From positions 1-63,845 of the forward strand of contig JAFUVF010000013.1 of the NCBI GenBank assembly GCA_017483735.1: a DNA stretch of 63,845 nucleotides, given 5' to 3'. Position numbers and translations under genes: made by a program. The notes below the pieces were generated by a model, which saw only the letters and a program-made list of their open reading frames with translations, was not told the DNA's origin and did not search any database. The DNA is from Lachnospiraceae bacterium (lineage in GTDB: Bacteria; Bacillota; Clostridia; Lachnospirales; Lachnospiraceae). Shown one piece after another: positions 1 to 8,379 of this stretch; position 1 is the first letter of the stretch; the number at the start of each line of letters is the position of its first letter.

Positions 1-2
1 AA

Positions 3-68
3 TTCATCAATGATTTTTACCTTGGTCTACCGGAATATATGCAGACGGCACTGGCTAAAGCGGCATAA
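3..68 (+). CDS. C-terminal tail of an upstream gene (partial)
   Basis: An open frame enters from the left edge and ends at a TAA at 66-68, giving about 21 residues that end in ...QTALAKAA. Balanced residue content and a stop well ahead of the next gene fit the end of a real protein, but there is too little to identify a family. The segment 69-320 that follows holds no convincing gene. I see a TTGACA at 144-149 without a good -10 box and a short palindrome, TTGTTT/AAACAA, at 174-186. Neither is enough to call a promoter. Confidence 0.45.
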   Translation, partial: FINDFYLGLPEYMQTALAKAA

Positions 69-320
69 ATCATATTTTGTTAGCTGGGATATTGAATTTT
101 CAAGGTGCGAACCCCATTTTTCATGTGGGAAGTTTTAGTTAAGTTGACAAAAATATATGGGCACATGCATCCTTTGTTTGAAACAAGCTACAGTTTTTTG
201 ACACAATGGCGAGCGGATCGGAAATGCTTTGGAGGCAGGATGAAAAAATATGAGTGCAATATATCCACGAATCTGATATTATACAAGCATAGGGGCAGGG
301 GGAGGAGGAGGCAGACAGTG

Positions 321-2042
321 ATGAAGCTTGGCGAAAAGATTAAACAGACCTTCGGATATATAAAAACTCTTTGGAAAACTCATCCGATAACCTTTATTGT
401 GCTCATTCTTGCCACGGCGTGCAGTATTTTCAACACTCTTATAAACGGCGTTTTATATAATGCGCCCGTGATAAGGACGTACGGAAATTCTCTTGGCATT
501 GTTTTGGCACATTTTCTCTTATGGTTCATATTGCTCATATTCGGCGTGTTTTTTGCGGAAAATGTCATAAACCGTGACAGGCTTGAATTAAGGCTTATTA
601 TATCCGGCATTTTTGCCGTTGCTACTTTCTTTTATTCATCAATCCTTTCGGGTACCCTGTTTTTTGAAAAATTTTTTGACAAGCTGAACAAAGCGATAGG
701 AAACGAGCACCTTTCAATGATAACCATCGGTTATATCGCAATTTTGTTCTTATTGTCAGTGTTCTTATGCTACGAGAGGCTTTCTGACAGGTTCTCCTTC
801 CCGGATTATCTTAAGGGGGTACTTTCGGGCAGCTTTCTTATAGGAGTTATATACTGTGTCGTGCTGTTGGGGATAGTGACCCTTACCTTTGTATTTACAG
901 AGCTTTTGTTCGGGGATTTCGAGGATATTCTGGAGCCCTTGTTCTGTCTTGTCACGGGAATGTATCTGGGAGGCGCATTCATAGCCACCATTGCAAACAG
1001 CGAGGAGGAGGTTCCGAAATTCGTAAATGTGCTTTTTTGCTATGTGCTCTATGGGATGAGCCTCATAGCATATGTAATAGTATATCTTTATATAATAAAA
1101 ATCCTTGTATTTTCCAAATTTCCGTCAAATACCGTATTTGCAATCATCACATCCCTTTTTTGCTTTTCGATTCCGCTTGCATACCTTAATTCGGATAAGG
1201 AAAGCGGATTTATCGGCAGGATTTCGAGGCTTCTGCCGTATGTGTTTGCACCGTTGATGATTTTGCAGGCGTACACGGTGTTTGCGAGGATTTCGCAATA
1301 CGGGCTCACTCCGTCAAGGTATCTTGGGATTGCTTTTATATTCTTCGAGATAGTCTATATATTATGGTATTTGCTTAAAAGGGATAAGCTTAAATACATT
1401 CTTCTCTTTTTGGCGGGACTTGTCTTTGTCCTGACGCTTGTTCCGGGCTCAAATGCGCTTTCGGTTCCGAAATTTGCGCAGGAGGCTACGCTTAAGCGTC
1501 TTTTGTCCGAAGATGTGAGTGCGCTTAGTATGGAGGACAAAAAGAGGCTTCGTGCGGCGGCGGAGTATCTTAGGGGGATGGATGGCGGCGAAGAGTATCT
1601 TAAGCGAAAGTATCCGGAAGAAGCCTTTGATTTTCTTAAGGATATGGAGGTTAGGGATGAAGAGGGACTTAGAAGGTATGTGGATTATTCCTGTGAAGCC
1701 ACAGAGCTTGATATAAGCGGATACAGCACTGTTTCAAGGTTTTCCGAATCGGTATATTCCGGAAGCGAGGATGTGGATTACAGTGCGTTTCCCATAAAGA
1801 AGACAAGCCTTGACAGTGAGTATTACGGAGCGGAGGAAGAGGAAACGGCATTGTATTTTGATGCGACAGAGCTTATTGAGCTTATGATTGGCGAAAAGCT
1901 AAGCACTGATGACGCAAATGAGCCTCTTAAGTATGTGGAGGATGGATATACGATAGAGATAACTCATGTGTATATCTCCTATGATCCGTTGTCGGGGGAT
2001 GTCTACAATTTCAGAATAGAGGGATTTTTGCTGTCAAAATAG
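321..2042 (+). CDS. DUF4153 family polytopic membrane protein
   Basis: A membrane protein of unknown function, about 573 residues long. Roughly eleven or twelve hydrophobic segments fill residues 20-380. They include the stretch RISQYGLTPSRY, which matches the conserved core of DUF4153 proteins of Gram-positive bacteria. A soluble, acidic tail of about 190 residues follows and contains an LDISGYSTV-like segment that often accompanies this family. I place the start at ATG 321 because a purine-rich GGGGAGGAGGAGG lies just upstream. An in-frame ATG at 240 with its own GGAGG is the alternative and would add 27 basic residues. The frame is open back to 105, but the added residues look non-coding. 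No substrate can be inferred. It stands alone, with the strong promoter at 2075 separating it from the next gene. Confidence 0.8.
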   Translation: MKLGEKIKQTFGYIKTLWKTHPITFIVLILATACSIFNTLINGVLYNAPVIRTYGNSLGIVLAHFLLWFILLIFGVFFAENVINRDRLELRLIISGIFAVATFFYSSILSGTLFFEKFFDKLNKAIGNEHLSMITIGYIAILFLLSVFLCYERLSDRFSFPDYLKGVLSGSFLIGVIYCVVLLGIVTLTFVFTELLFGDFEDILEPLFCLVTGMYLGGAFIATIANSEEEVPKFVNVLFCYVLYGMSLIAYVIVYLYIIKILVFSKFPSNTVFAIITSLFCFSIPLAYLNSDKESGFIGRISRLLPYVFAPLMILQAYTVFARISQYGLTPSRYLGIAFIFFEIVYILWYLLKRDKLKYILLFLAGLVFVLTLVPGSNALSVPKFAQEATLKRLLSEDVSALSMEDKKRLRAAAEYLRGMDGGEEYLKRKYPEEAFDFLKDMEVRDEEGLRRYVDYSCEATELDISGYSTVSRFSESVYSGSEDVDYSAFPIKKTSLDSEYYGAEEEETALYFDATELIELMIGEKLSTDDANEPLKYVEDGYTIEITHVYISYDPLSGDVYNFRIEGFLLSK

Positions 2043-2074
2043 GCGCAGATATTACCGATGGGGGAACGGTATTG

Positions 2075-2103
2075 TTGACATAAATCTGCATAAATTATAT
2101 AAT
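2075..2103 (+). promoter_or_regulatory. Perfect consensus sigma-A promoter for the c-di-GMP operon
   Basis: TTGACA (2075-2080), a 17-base spacer and TATAAT (2098-2103) match the sigma-A consensus at all twelve positions. Transcription should begin near 2110, leaving a leader of about 26 bases before the TTG start at 2137. It probably drives the tightly packed genes up to about 11062. Confidence 0.85.
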
Positions 2104-2136
2104 TATATAATTAGATTTGGATTTGGAGGCAGAGCT

Positions 2137-5100
2137 TTGCAACTGTACAGTTTTGATGAAAAGACACATGGGGTTATAGAAAAGAGCTGTATTCCCTATG
2201 CGATATTCCAAATGGTGGACGAGCGTGTCGTGACGATAGCAGTTTCCGACGGCTTCTGTGACCTTTTTGCGGTGGACAGGGAAACCGCTTACGACCAGTT
2301 AAACAATCATATCTACGACAAGGATCATCCGGATGATGTGACGAGGCTCGGAGATGCGGCGATAAGCTTTGCGAACGGCGGAAGCGATTACAATATTATC
2401 TATCGCAGCATGATAGAGGGTGAATACAGGATAATCCACGCAAGGGGGAAGCATGTCTATACCTCTGACGGGAAGCGCCTTGCAATAATCTGGTATTCCG
2501 ATGCCGGTCCCTATGTGGACAAGAATCAGGAAATCTACGATCAGGCATTGAGCGGTCTGATGCTCAGCATAGCACAGAAGGATACGAATAATTATGACCT
2601 TATGACGGGGCTTCCCAGCATGAGCTATTTCTATAAGCTTGCGGAAGGCACAAGGGACAGGTTTGTGGAAGAAGGGGAGGCTCCGGCGCTTCTTTATTTC
2701 GATTTCAACGATATGAAAAACTACAACCTGAAATACGGCTTTAGCGAAGGAGATAGGCTGATTCACGCTATGTCACAGGTTTTGTCGAGGCATTTTTCCA
2801 ATATAAACTGCTGTCGTATCGGAAGCGACCATTTTGCCGTGATAACAAAGAGCGCAGGGCTTGAAGAAGAGTTAAAAAAGATATTCGAGGAATGTAAGAG
2901 CTTAAATGAGGGAAAGAGCCTCTCTGTGAGAGTGGGAATCTATCTTCACAGCATGGGAGCGGTATCCACGAGCATTGCCTGCGACAGGGCAAAGATGGCC
3001 TGTGATGTAAAGCGGGACATCGCTACATCCGCCTTTAATTATTTTAACGAGGATATGCTTAAGGCTGCCGAAATGCGGCATTATATCCTGGATAATCTCG
3101 ATAAGGCGATAAGGGAGAACTGGATAACCGTATATTATCAGCCCATAGTCCGTTCTGCCTCTGGCATTATCTCTGACGAGGAGGCGCTTGCGAGGTGGAT
3201 AGATCCCAATGTGGGATTTTTGTCCCCCGCAGATTTTATCCCGGTTTTGGAGGATGCCAAGCAATTATACAAGCTTGATCTGTGCGTTTTGGAGCTTACA
3301 CTTAAGAAAATGCGCATAATGGAGCAGAATAATCTGCATATTGTACCCTGCTCCATAAATATATCCCGCACAGACTTTGAAATGTGCGATATTGTGGAGG
3401 AGATAAGAAAGCGTGTAGATGATGCGGGCATCGAACGTGAGAAATATACGATAGAGATAACCGAGAGCGCCGTGGGAGATGATATCGAATACATAAAGAA
3501 GCAGGTGGAGCGCTTTAATGAGCTTGGTTTCAAGGTGTGGATGGATGATTACGGAAGCGGCTATTCATCTCCGGAGATTTTGCAGACAATTCCCTTTAGC
3601 ACAATAAAGCTGGATATGCAGTTTATGCGCCAGTTTGACAAGACTCCCAAGAGCCGAATCATTATAAGCGAGCTCATCAAAATGGCAATGAATCTGGGGC
3701 TCGAAACCGTTGTAGAGGGTGTCGAGACAAGAGAGCAGGTGGATTTTTTGAGAGAGGTCGGAGCGACTAAGCTTCAGGGCTTCTATTACAGCAAGCCCAA
3801 CCCTATTGAGGAAATTTTGCGGCGCTACGAGGTGGGGATACAGATAGGTCTGGAGGATCCAAGAGAATCCGAGTATTATGCCGCAATAGGAAGAATCAAT
3901 CTCTACGATATTTCATTATCCGCTGACGGCGAGGAGGGCTTTGACGATTATTTCAATACTGTGCCAATGGCGATTTATGAGCTCAAGGATACGGAGAGTT
4001 CAATCATCAGATGCAATAAATCCTATCAAAAGATAATAAAGGATCTTTTTGACGATAATGAGTTCCATGCAAATACGGATGAAATTCTGGGAGAGAAGGG
4101 GTTTGTGGCAGACTTTATGAAATCCCTTGTGCAATGCGGGGAGACGGGCAGGCAGACCATAGAGGACAAAAAGACCGAGGACGGAAGAAATATCCATATG
4201 CTCTTTAGGCGTCTTGCGGTAAATCCTGTCACGGACGCAAAGGCAGTTGCGGTCATAATGCTGGACATCAGAAAAGAAAATGCGCTGACCTACGGAAGCG
4301 TGGCGCAGGCATTATCCTCGGATTATCTGTCTATGTACTATGTGAATCTTGATACGGAGGACTTTATTGAATATAAGCCTGATTCCGACAGCGAGGATAT
4401 GGTGGTTGAAAGGAGAGGCAGGAATTTCTTCGAGGCAAGCAGAAAGGATGCAATCCAGCTTATATATAAGGAGGACAGGGACCTTTTCATAAATACCTTT
4501 AACCGTGAAACCGTGACTCATGCCATAGAAAAGCACAATAGCTTTACCCACACCTACAGACTTTATATGAACGGGGAGCCGGTGTATGTCAATATGAAAG
4601 CTACCGCCATAGGCAGGGACAAAAAGCACATAATCATCGGCGTAAACAATGTGGACGCCCAGATGCGCCAGAAGGAGGCGATGGAGCGCATAAAGGAGGA
4701 GCGTATTGCCTATTCACGCATCAGCGCATTGTCCGGGGACTTCATTGTGTTCTATACCGTAGATCCTGTGACGGAAAAGTATTCCGAATATGACGCCACT
4801 GGAGAGTATGAAAGCCTGAATCTCGCCAAGGAGGGTGAGGACTTCTTTGAAAACTCAAAGATAAACGCTCAAAGGGCAATGTATATTGAGGACTTGGATA
4901 TGTTTATCAAAGCCTTTACCAAGGAAAACGTGCTGAGAACGATATACGAAAAGGGCGTGTTTGTGCTTAATTACCGTCTTATGATAAGCGGAAAGCCTCA
5001 TTATGTGAGCCTTAAGGGCGCACGTATCATTGAGGAGGGCAAGGAAGAGCTCATATTCGGTGTAAATGATATAGACGAGCAGGTAAGACGTGATCAGGAG

Positions 5101-5592
5101 TATGCATACAATCTTGAGGTGGCGAGAAACAAGGTGAATCTCGATTCCCTTACGGGGGTTAAGAACAAGCACGCCTATGTGGAGGCGGAAAGCAGCTTGA
5201 ATGATGCGATAAGTAAGCATTCCTCATCTCCCTTTGCCGTTGCGGTTTTTGACATAAATAATCTGAAAAAGGTCAATGACGAGCATGGGCACAACGCAGG
5301 AGATGAGCTTATAAAAGAGGGCTGCGGGCTCATATGCAATATTTTCAGGCACAGCCCTGTATTCAGAATAGGCGGGGATGAGTTTGTGGTAATTGCAAGA
5401 GGAGAGGATTACGACAATATTGACATCGCAATGCACACGCTAAGCCGCATTAACCACGAGAACAAGGAAAAGGGAGCCGTGGTTGTGGCAGGAGGAATGT
5501 CGAGGTTTGACAGGGATAATCTGGTAGAGGATGTATTTGACCGTGCCGACAAGGCAATGTACGACAACAAGAAGGCATTGAAAGAGGAGTGA
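2137..5592 (+). CDS. Multidomain c-di-GMP protein: PAS-GGDEF*-EAL-PAS-PAS-PAS-GGDEF
   Basis: Predicted to make and/or break the second messenger cyclic di-GMP. The order is: a PAS-like sensor (about 1-130); a first GGDEF domain whose signature is degenerate (GSDHF, 229-233); a complete-looking EAL phosphodiesterase domain (EAL at 349-351, NISRTDF, EITES, DDYGSGYSS, IKLD, VEGVET near 526-531); a PAS-like region near 610-720; two tandem PAS-like repeats (about 724-841 and 855-981) sharing YRL..G.P.YV..K and GVN..D.Q.R; and a C-terminal GGDEF with an intact GGDEF at 1079-1083. No RxxD inhibitory site lies ahead of either GGDEF. There is no transmembrane segment, so the protein is cytosolic. The start is a TTG at 2137, seven bases after GGAGG, under a perfect promoter. 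Dual activity is inferred; the degenerate first GGDEF may instead bind GTP or be structural. Confidence 0.9.
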   Translation: MQLYSFDEKTHGVIEKSCIPYAIFQMVDERVVTIAVSDGFCDLFAVDRETAYDQLNNHIYDKDHPDDVTRLGDAAISFANGGSDYNIIYRSMIEGEYRIIHARGKHVYTSDGKRLAIIWYSDAGPYVDKNQEIYDQALSGLMLSIAQKDTNNYDLMTGLPSMSYFYKLAEGTRDRFVEEGEAPALLYFDFNDMKNYNLKYGFSEGDRLIHAMSQVLSRHFSNINCCRIGSDHFAVITKSAGLEEELKKIFEECKSLNEGKSLSVRVGIYLHSMGAVSTSIACDRAKMACDVKRDIATSAFNYFNEDMLKAAEMRHYILDNLDKAIRENWITVYYQPIVRSASGIISDEEALARWIDPNVGFLSPADFIPVLEDAKQLYKLDLCVLELTLKKMRIMEQNNLHIVPCSINISRTDFEMCDIVEEIRKRVDDAGIEREKYTIEITESAVGDDIEYIKKQVERFNELGFKVWMDDYGSGYSSPEILQTIPFSTIKLDMQFMRQFDKTPKSRIIISELIKMAMNLGLETVVEGVETREQVDFLREVGATKLQGFYYSKPNPIEEILRRYEVGIQIGLEDPRESEYYAAIGRINLYDISLSADGEEGFDDYFNTVPMAIYELKDTESSIIRCNKSYQKIIKDLFDDNEFHANTDEILGEKGFVADFMKSLVQCGETGRQTIEDKKTEDGRNIHMLFRRLAVNPVTDAKAVAVIMLDIRKENALTYGSVAQALSSDYLSMYYVNLDTEDFIEYKPDSDSEDMVVERRGRNFFEASRKDAIQLIYKEDRDLFINTFNRETVTHAIEKHNSFTHTYRLYMNGEPVYVNMKATAIGRDKKHIIIGVNNVDAQMRQKEAMERIKEERIAYSRISALSGDFIVFYTVDPVTEKYSEYDATGEYESLNLAKEGEDFFENSKINAQRAMYIEDLDMFIKAFTKENVLRTIYEKGVFVLNYRLMISGKPHYVSLKGARIIEEGKEELIFGVNDIDEQVRRDQEYAYNLEVARNKVNLDSLTGVKNKHAYVEAESSLNDAISKHSSSPFAVAVFDINNLKKVNDEHGHNAGDELIKEGCGLICNIFRHSPVFRIGGDEFVVIARGEDYDNIDIAMHTLSRINHENKEKGAVVVAGGMSRFDRDNLVEDVFDRADKAMYDNKKALKEE

Positions 5593-5603
5593 CTTAATAA
5601 ACT

Positions 5604-6242
5604 ATGGCGGAGGAGAATCCTAAGGAAAATAAAGAGGAAACGCAGAGCGCAGCAGAGCCCCTTGTGGTGGAGGGGTATGTGTTCTATACCAAAAAGGATG
5701 CGGAGCTGGCGGAGCTTGAAAAGAAAAAGGTGGACGCCATAATGGAGCGCATAAACTTTAAAAGCCCGGAGACGGTGCTTGCCGTATATGAGAAGGCTGT
5801 GGCTGACAGAGTTTTTAAGACGCCTGTGGGGCTTGAATTTTTAAAGGAACTGAGAGATTATCTCTATGAGTCCCCGAATATTGCTAATGAGAGGATTTCC
5901 CCCATTGTTTTGCAGGCAACCTACGATACGGAGCTAAGGAAGAAATCAAATCCTGCGAGGTATCGCATACAGCCGTCCTCAAAATCGTCCATAAGCCCGA
6001 TGGTTATTTCCGTCATACTCAACATTCTGCTTGTGCTTGCGGTGCTTGCGATGTTTGTGATTACATTTAATTCCGACCAGCCCACAATACTTAATTACGA
6101 GAGGGTTATTACAGACAAATACGCTGCGTGGGAGGAAAATCTTACCGAGCGTGAGGCGGTTATCAGACAAAAGGAGCGGGAGCTTTTGATAGAGGGGGAT
6201 AATTCATCTAAAGGGGATATAACGGCAAATGGACAAAATTAA
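5604..6242 (+). CDS. Single-pass membrane protein with coiled tail, unknown function
   Basis: A 212-residue protein I do not recognise. Residues 1-125 are charged and soluble. One strong hydrophobic segment lies at about 132-157, just after a Ser/Pro/basic stretch. A charged helical segment follows (EENLTEREAVIRQKERELL), probably a short coiled coil outside the membrane. There is no signal peptide, so an N-in orientation is likely. It sits 11 bases after the c-di-GMP gene and overlaps the next response regulator by 14 bases, so translational coupling is likely. By position it may assist the two-component pair, but nothing in the sequence proves that. Confidence 0.7.
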   Translation: MAEENPKENKEETQSAAEPLVVEGYVFYTKKDAELAELEKKKVDAIMERINFKSPETVLAVYEKAVADRVFKTPVGLEFLKELRDYLYESPNIANERISPIVLQATYDTELRKKSNPARYRIQPSSKSSISPMVISVILNILLVLAVLAMFVITFNSDQPTILNYERVITDKYAAWEENLTEREAVIRQKERELLIEGDNSSKGDITANGQN

Positions 6243-6912
6243 GGTTCTTGTGGTGGATGATGAATCCAGAATGCGGAAGCTCATAAAGGACTTCCTTTTA
6301 AAGGCGGGCTATGGAGTTTTGGAGGCGGCAGACGGAGAGGAAGCTCTGGAGTGTTTCTATGCGGACAAGGAAATTGCTCTTATCGTCCTTGACATAATGA
6401 TGCCAAAGCTAAACGGCTTTGAGGTATTAAAGGAAATCAGGGAGACATCCAAGGTTCCCGTCATAATGCTTACCGCAAAATCGGATGAGAGGGATGAGCT
6501 TACAGGCTTTGATCTGGGCGTTGACGAGTATATATCCAAGCCCTTTTCTCCAAAGATACTTGTCGCAAGGATTGAGGCGATACTGCGGCGCACAAAGGGG
6601 GACGAAAAGGAGGAGGCGCTTGTGTGCGGGCTTATAAGCCTTGACAAGCAGGCTCATAGGGTCATTGCGGAGGGAAGGGAGGTTGAGCTTTCCTTCAAGG
6701 AATTTGAACTTTTGCAGTATTTTATTGAGAATAAGGGCGTTGCATTATCCCGGGAAAAGATATTAAACAGTGTCTGGAACTATGATTATTTCGGGGATGC
6801 CCGCACCATAGACACCCATGTTAAGAAGCTTAGGAGCAAGCTCTCCGGAAAGGCGGGCGACCAGATAAAGACCATATGGGGCATGGGCTACAAGATGGAG
6901 GATGAGGCATGA
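6229..6912 (+). CDS. OmpR/PhoB-type response regulator
   Basis: A DNA-binding response regulator of 227 residues. The receiver domain (1-120) has the acidic pair DD near 10-11, the phosphoacceptor Asp at 55 in VLDIMMPKLNG, the switch Thr in MLTAKS and the Lys in YISKPF. The winged-helix output domain (about 130-225) has the family's FELLQYF and RTIDTHVKKLRSKL segments. It overlaps the preceding gene by 14 bases and the kinase gene by ATGA, the usual pairing of a two-component system. Regulatory targets are unknown; the flanking membrane proteins and lipoprotein are candidates. Confidence 0.93.
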   Translation: MDKIKVLVVDDESRMRKLIKDFLLKAGYGVLEAADGEEALECFYADKEIALIVLDIMMPKLNGFEVLKEIRETSKVPVIMLTAKSDERDELTGFDLGVDEYISKPFSPKILVARIEAILRRTKGDEKEEALVCGLISLDKQAHRVIAEGREVELSFKEFELLQYFIENKGVALSREKILNSVWNYDYFGDARTIDTHVKKLRSKLSGKAGDQIKTIWGMGYKMEDEA

Positions 6913-8375
6913 AATCCTCAATAAGACGGCAGTATGCCACCATATATGTTCTTTTTATGATGGGCATTATTGCCCTTTTTATTGTTGTAAACAATGTATA
7001 TCTGGAGAGATACTACATAAACAAAAGGCTCGAGGCGATTGACGAAGCCTACAACAGCATAATTCTTGCGGAGAATTCTTCGGGGCTTGAATCGGAGGAA
7101 TTTGTAAACGAACTCGGAGAAATCTGCTTAAAATATAATATTGACATTTGTGTCATGGATGTAAATTCACGAATGAAATATTCCTCAAGATACGGCGGAG
7201 CCCTTCTTGAGGGGAGGCTCATACATTATATTTTGCAGGGAGGTCCTGAGGAATATATAGAGGTTGAGGAGGAAAGCGACAAGTATTCCGTCCACAGGGT
7301 CTATGATATGGGAGGAGAGTATCTGGAGCTTTTTGCCAGAACGGAAAACAATATTTCCTTTCTTATGCGCACGCCGGTGGAGACCATAGAGGAGACCGCA
7401 AAGCTCACAAACCGCTTTCTGCTCTACATAGGAGGCTTCGGGATAATAGGCGGAGCCGTAGTTATATTCTTCCTTTCAAGAAGGATTACCGAGCCCATAC
7501 TCGAGCTGAACGAAATATCCAAGCGCATGGTGGATTTTGATTTCAGCGCAAAGTACAGGACGGAGGGCGCAAGCAACGAGATTGACGCATTGGGTAAAAA
7601 TATGAACCGGCTCTCGGACTCCCTCGAAAGGTCAATAGGCGAATTAAAGAGCGCAAATATAGAATTAAAAAAGGATGTGGAGCGAAGGGATGCGATCGAC
7701 AGGGAGAGACGGGAATTTCTCTCAAATGTTTCCCATGAACTCAAGACCCCCATAGCGCTTATTCAGGGCTATGCGGAGGGGCTTAGGGAGTCCGTGAATG
7801 ATGATGCGGAGAGCAGAAGCTTTTATTGTGATGTAATAATCGATGAGTCCCACAGGATGAATGAGCTTGTAAAAAGGCTTCTTCTTCTGGACAATATAGA
7901 AACGGGCGGGGACGAGGTAAAGCTTGAAAGAATAGATATCGTGGACTTTATCAGAAATTATCTCCATTCTGCTGGAATCCTTGCGCAAAGGGAGGGGATT
8001 GACGTGAAAATGCAGGATTATCCTCCGATTTTTGTGTGGGGTGATGAGCTTTTGGTGGAAAACGTCTTTTCAAATTACTTTTCAAATGCAGTTCATTATT
8101 GCGAAAAGGAAAAATATATTGAAATAAGTTTAAAAGAGGCGGATAATAGGGTGCGGATATCGGTATTCAATACGGGGAATCCAATCCCCGAGACTGCAAT
8201 ACCGCATCTTTTTGAAAAATTCTACAAGGTGGATAAGGCAAGAACCAGAGAATACGGCGGAAACGGCATAGGTCTGTCGGTTGTGAAGGCTGTAATGGAT
8301 ATGTTCGGACAAAAATACGGCGTGGAGAATTATAATAACGGCGTAGCCTTCTGGTTTGAGCTTGAAAGAGGATGA
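6909..8375 (+). CDS. Membrane sensor histidine kinase
   Basis: A 488-residue HisKA-type kinase, partner of the regulator that overlaps it by four bases. TM1 covers about residues 10-28 and TM2 about 171-190. Between them lies an extracellular domain of about 140 residues that senses an unknown signal. A HAMP linker (about 190-243) leads to the dimerisation helix with the phosphoacceptor His276 in NVSHELKTPIALIQGY. The HATPase domain shows the N-box NYFSNAVHYC and the G2 box GGNGIGLSVVK. The layout matches VanS/PhoR-type sensors in which the second glycine box is NTGNP rather than DxGxG. The family is certain and the signal is not known. Confidence 0.93.
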   Translation: MKSSIRRQYATIYVLFMMGIIALFIVVNNVYLERYYINKRLEAIDEAYNSIILAENSSGLESEEFVNELGEICLKYNIDICVMDVNSRMKYSSRYGGALLEGRLIHYILQGGPEEYIEVEEESDKYSVHRVYDMGGEYLELFARTENNISFLMRTPVETIEETAKLTNRFLLYIGGFGIIGGAVVIFFLSRRITEPILELNEISKRMVDFDFSAKYRTEGASNEIDALGKNMNRLSDSLERSIGELKSANIELKKDVERRDAIDRERREFLSNVSHELKTPIALIQGYAEGLRESVNDDAESRSFYCDVIIDESHRMNELVKRLLLLDNIETGGDEVKLERIDIVDFIRNYLHSAGILAQREGIDVKMQDYPPIFVWGDELLVENVFSNYFSNAVHYCEKEKYIEISLKEADNRVRISVFNTGNPIPETAIPHLFEKFYKVDKARTREYGGNGIGLSVVKAVMDMFGQKYGVENYNNGVAFWFELERG

Positions 8376-8379
8376 GATT

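Noticed and set aside
105..320. Upstream extension of the DUF4153 frame to ATG 105
   Set aside because: The added residues look non-coding and the best ribosome site lies before ATG 321.
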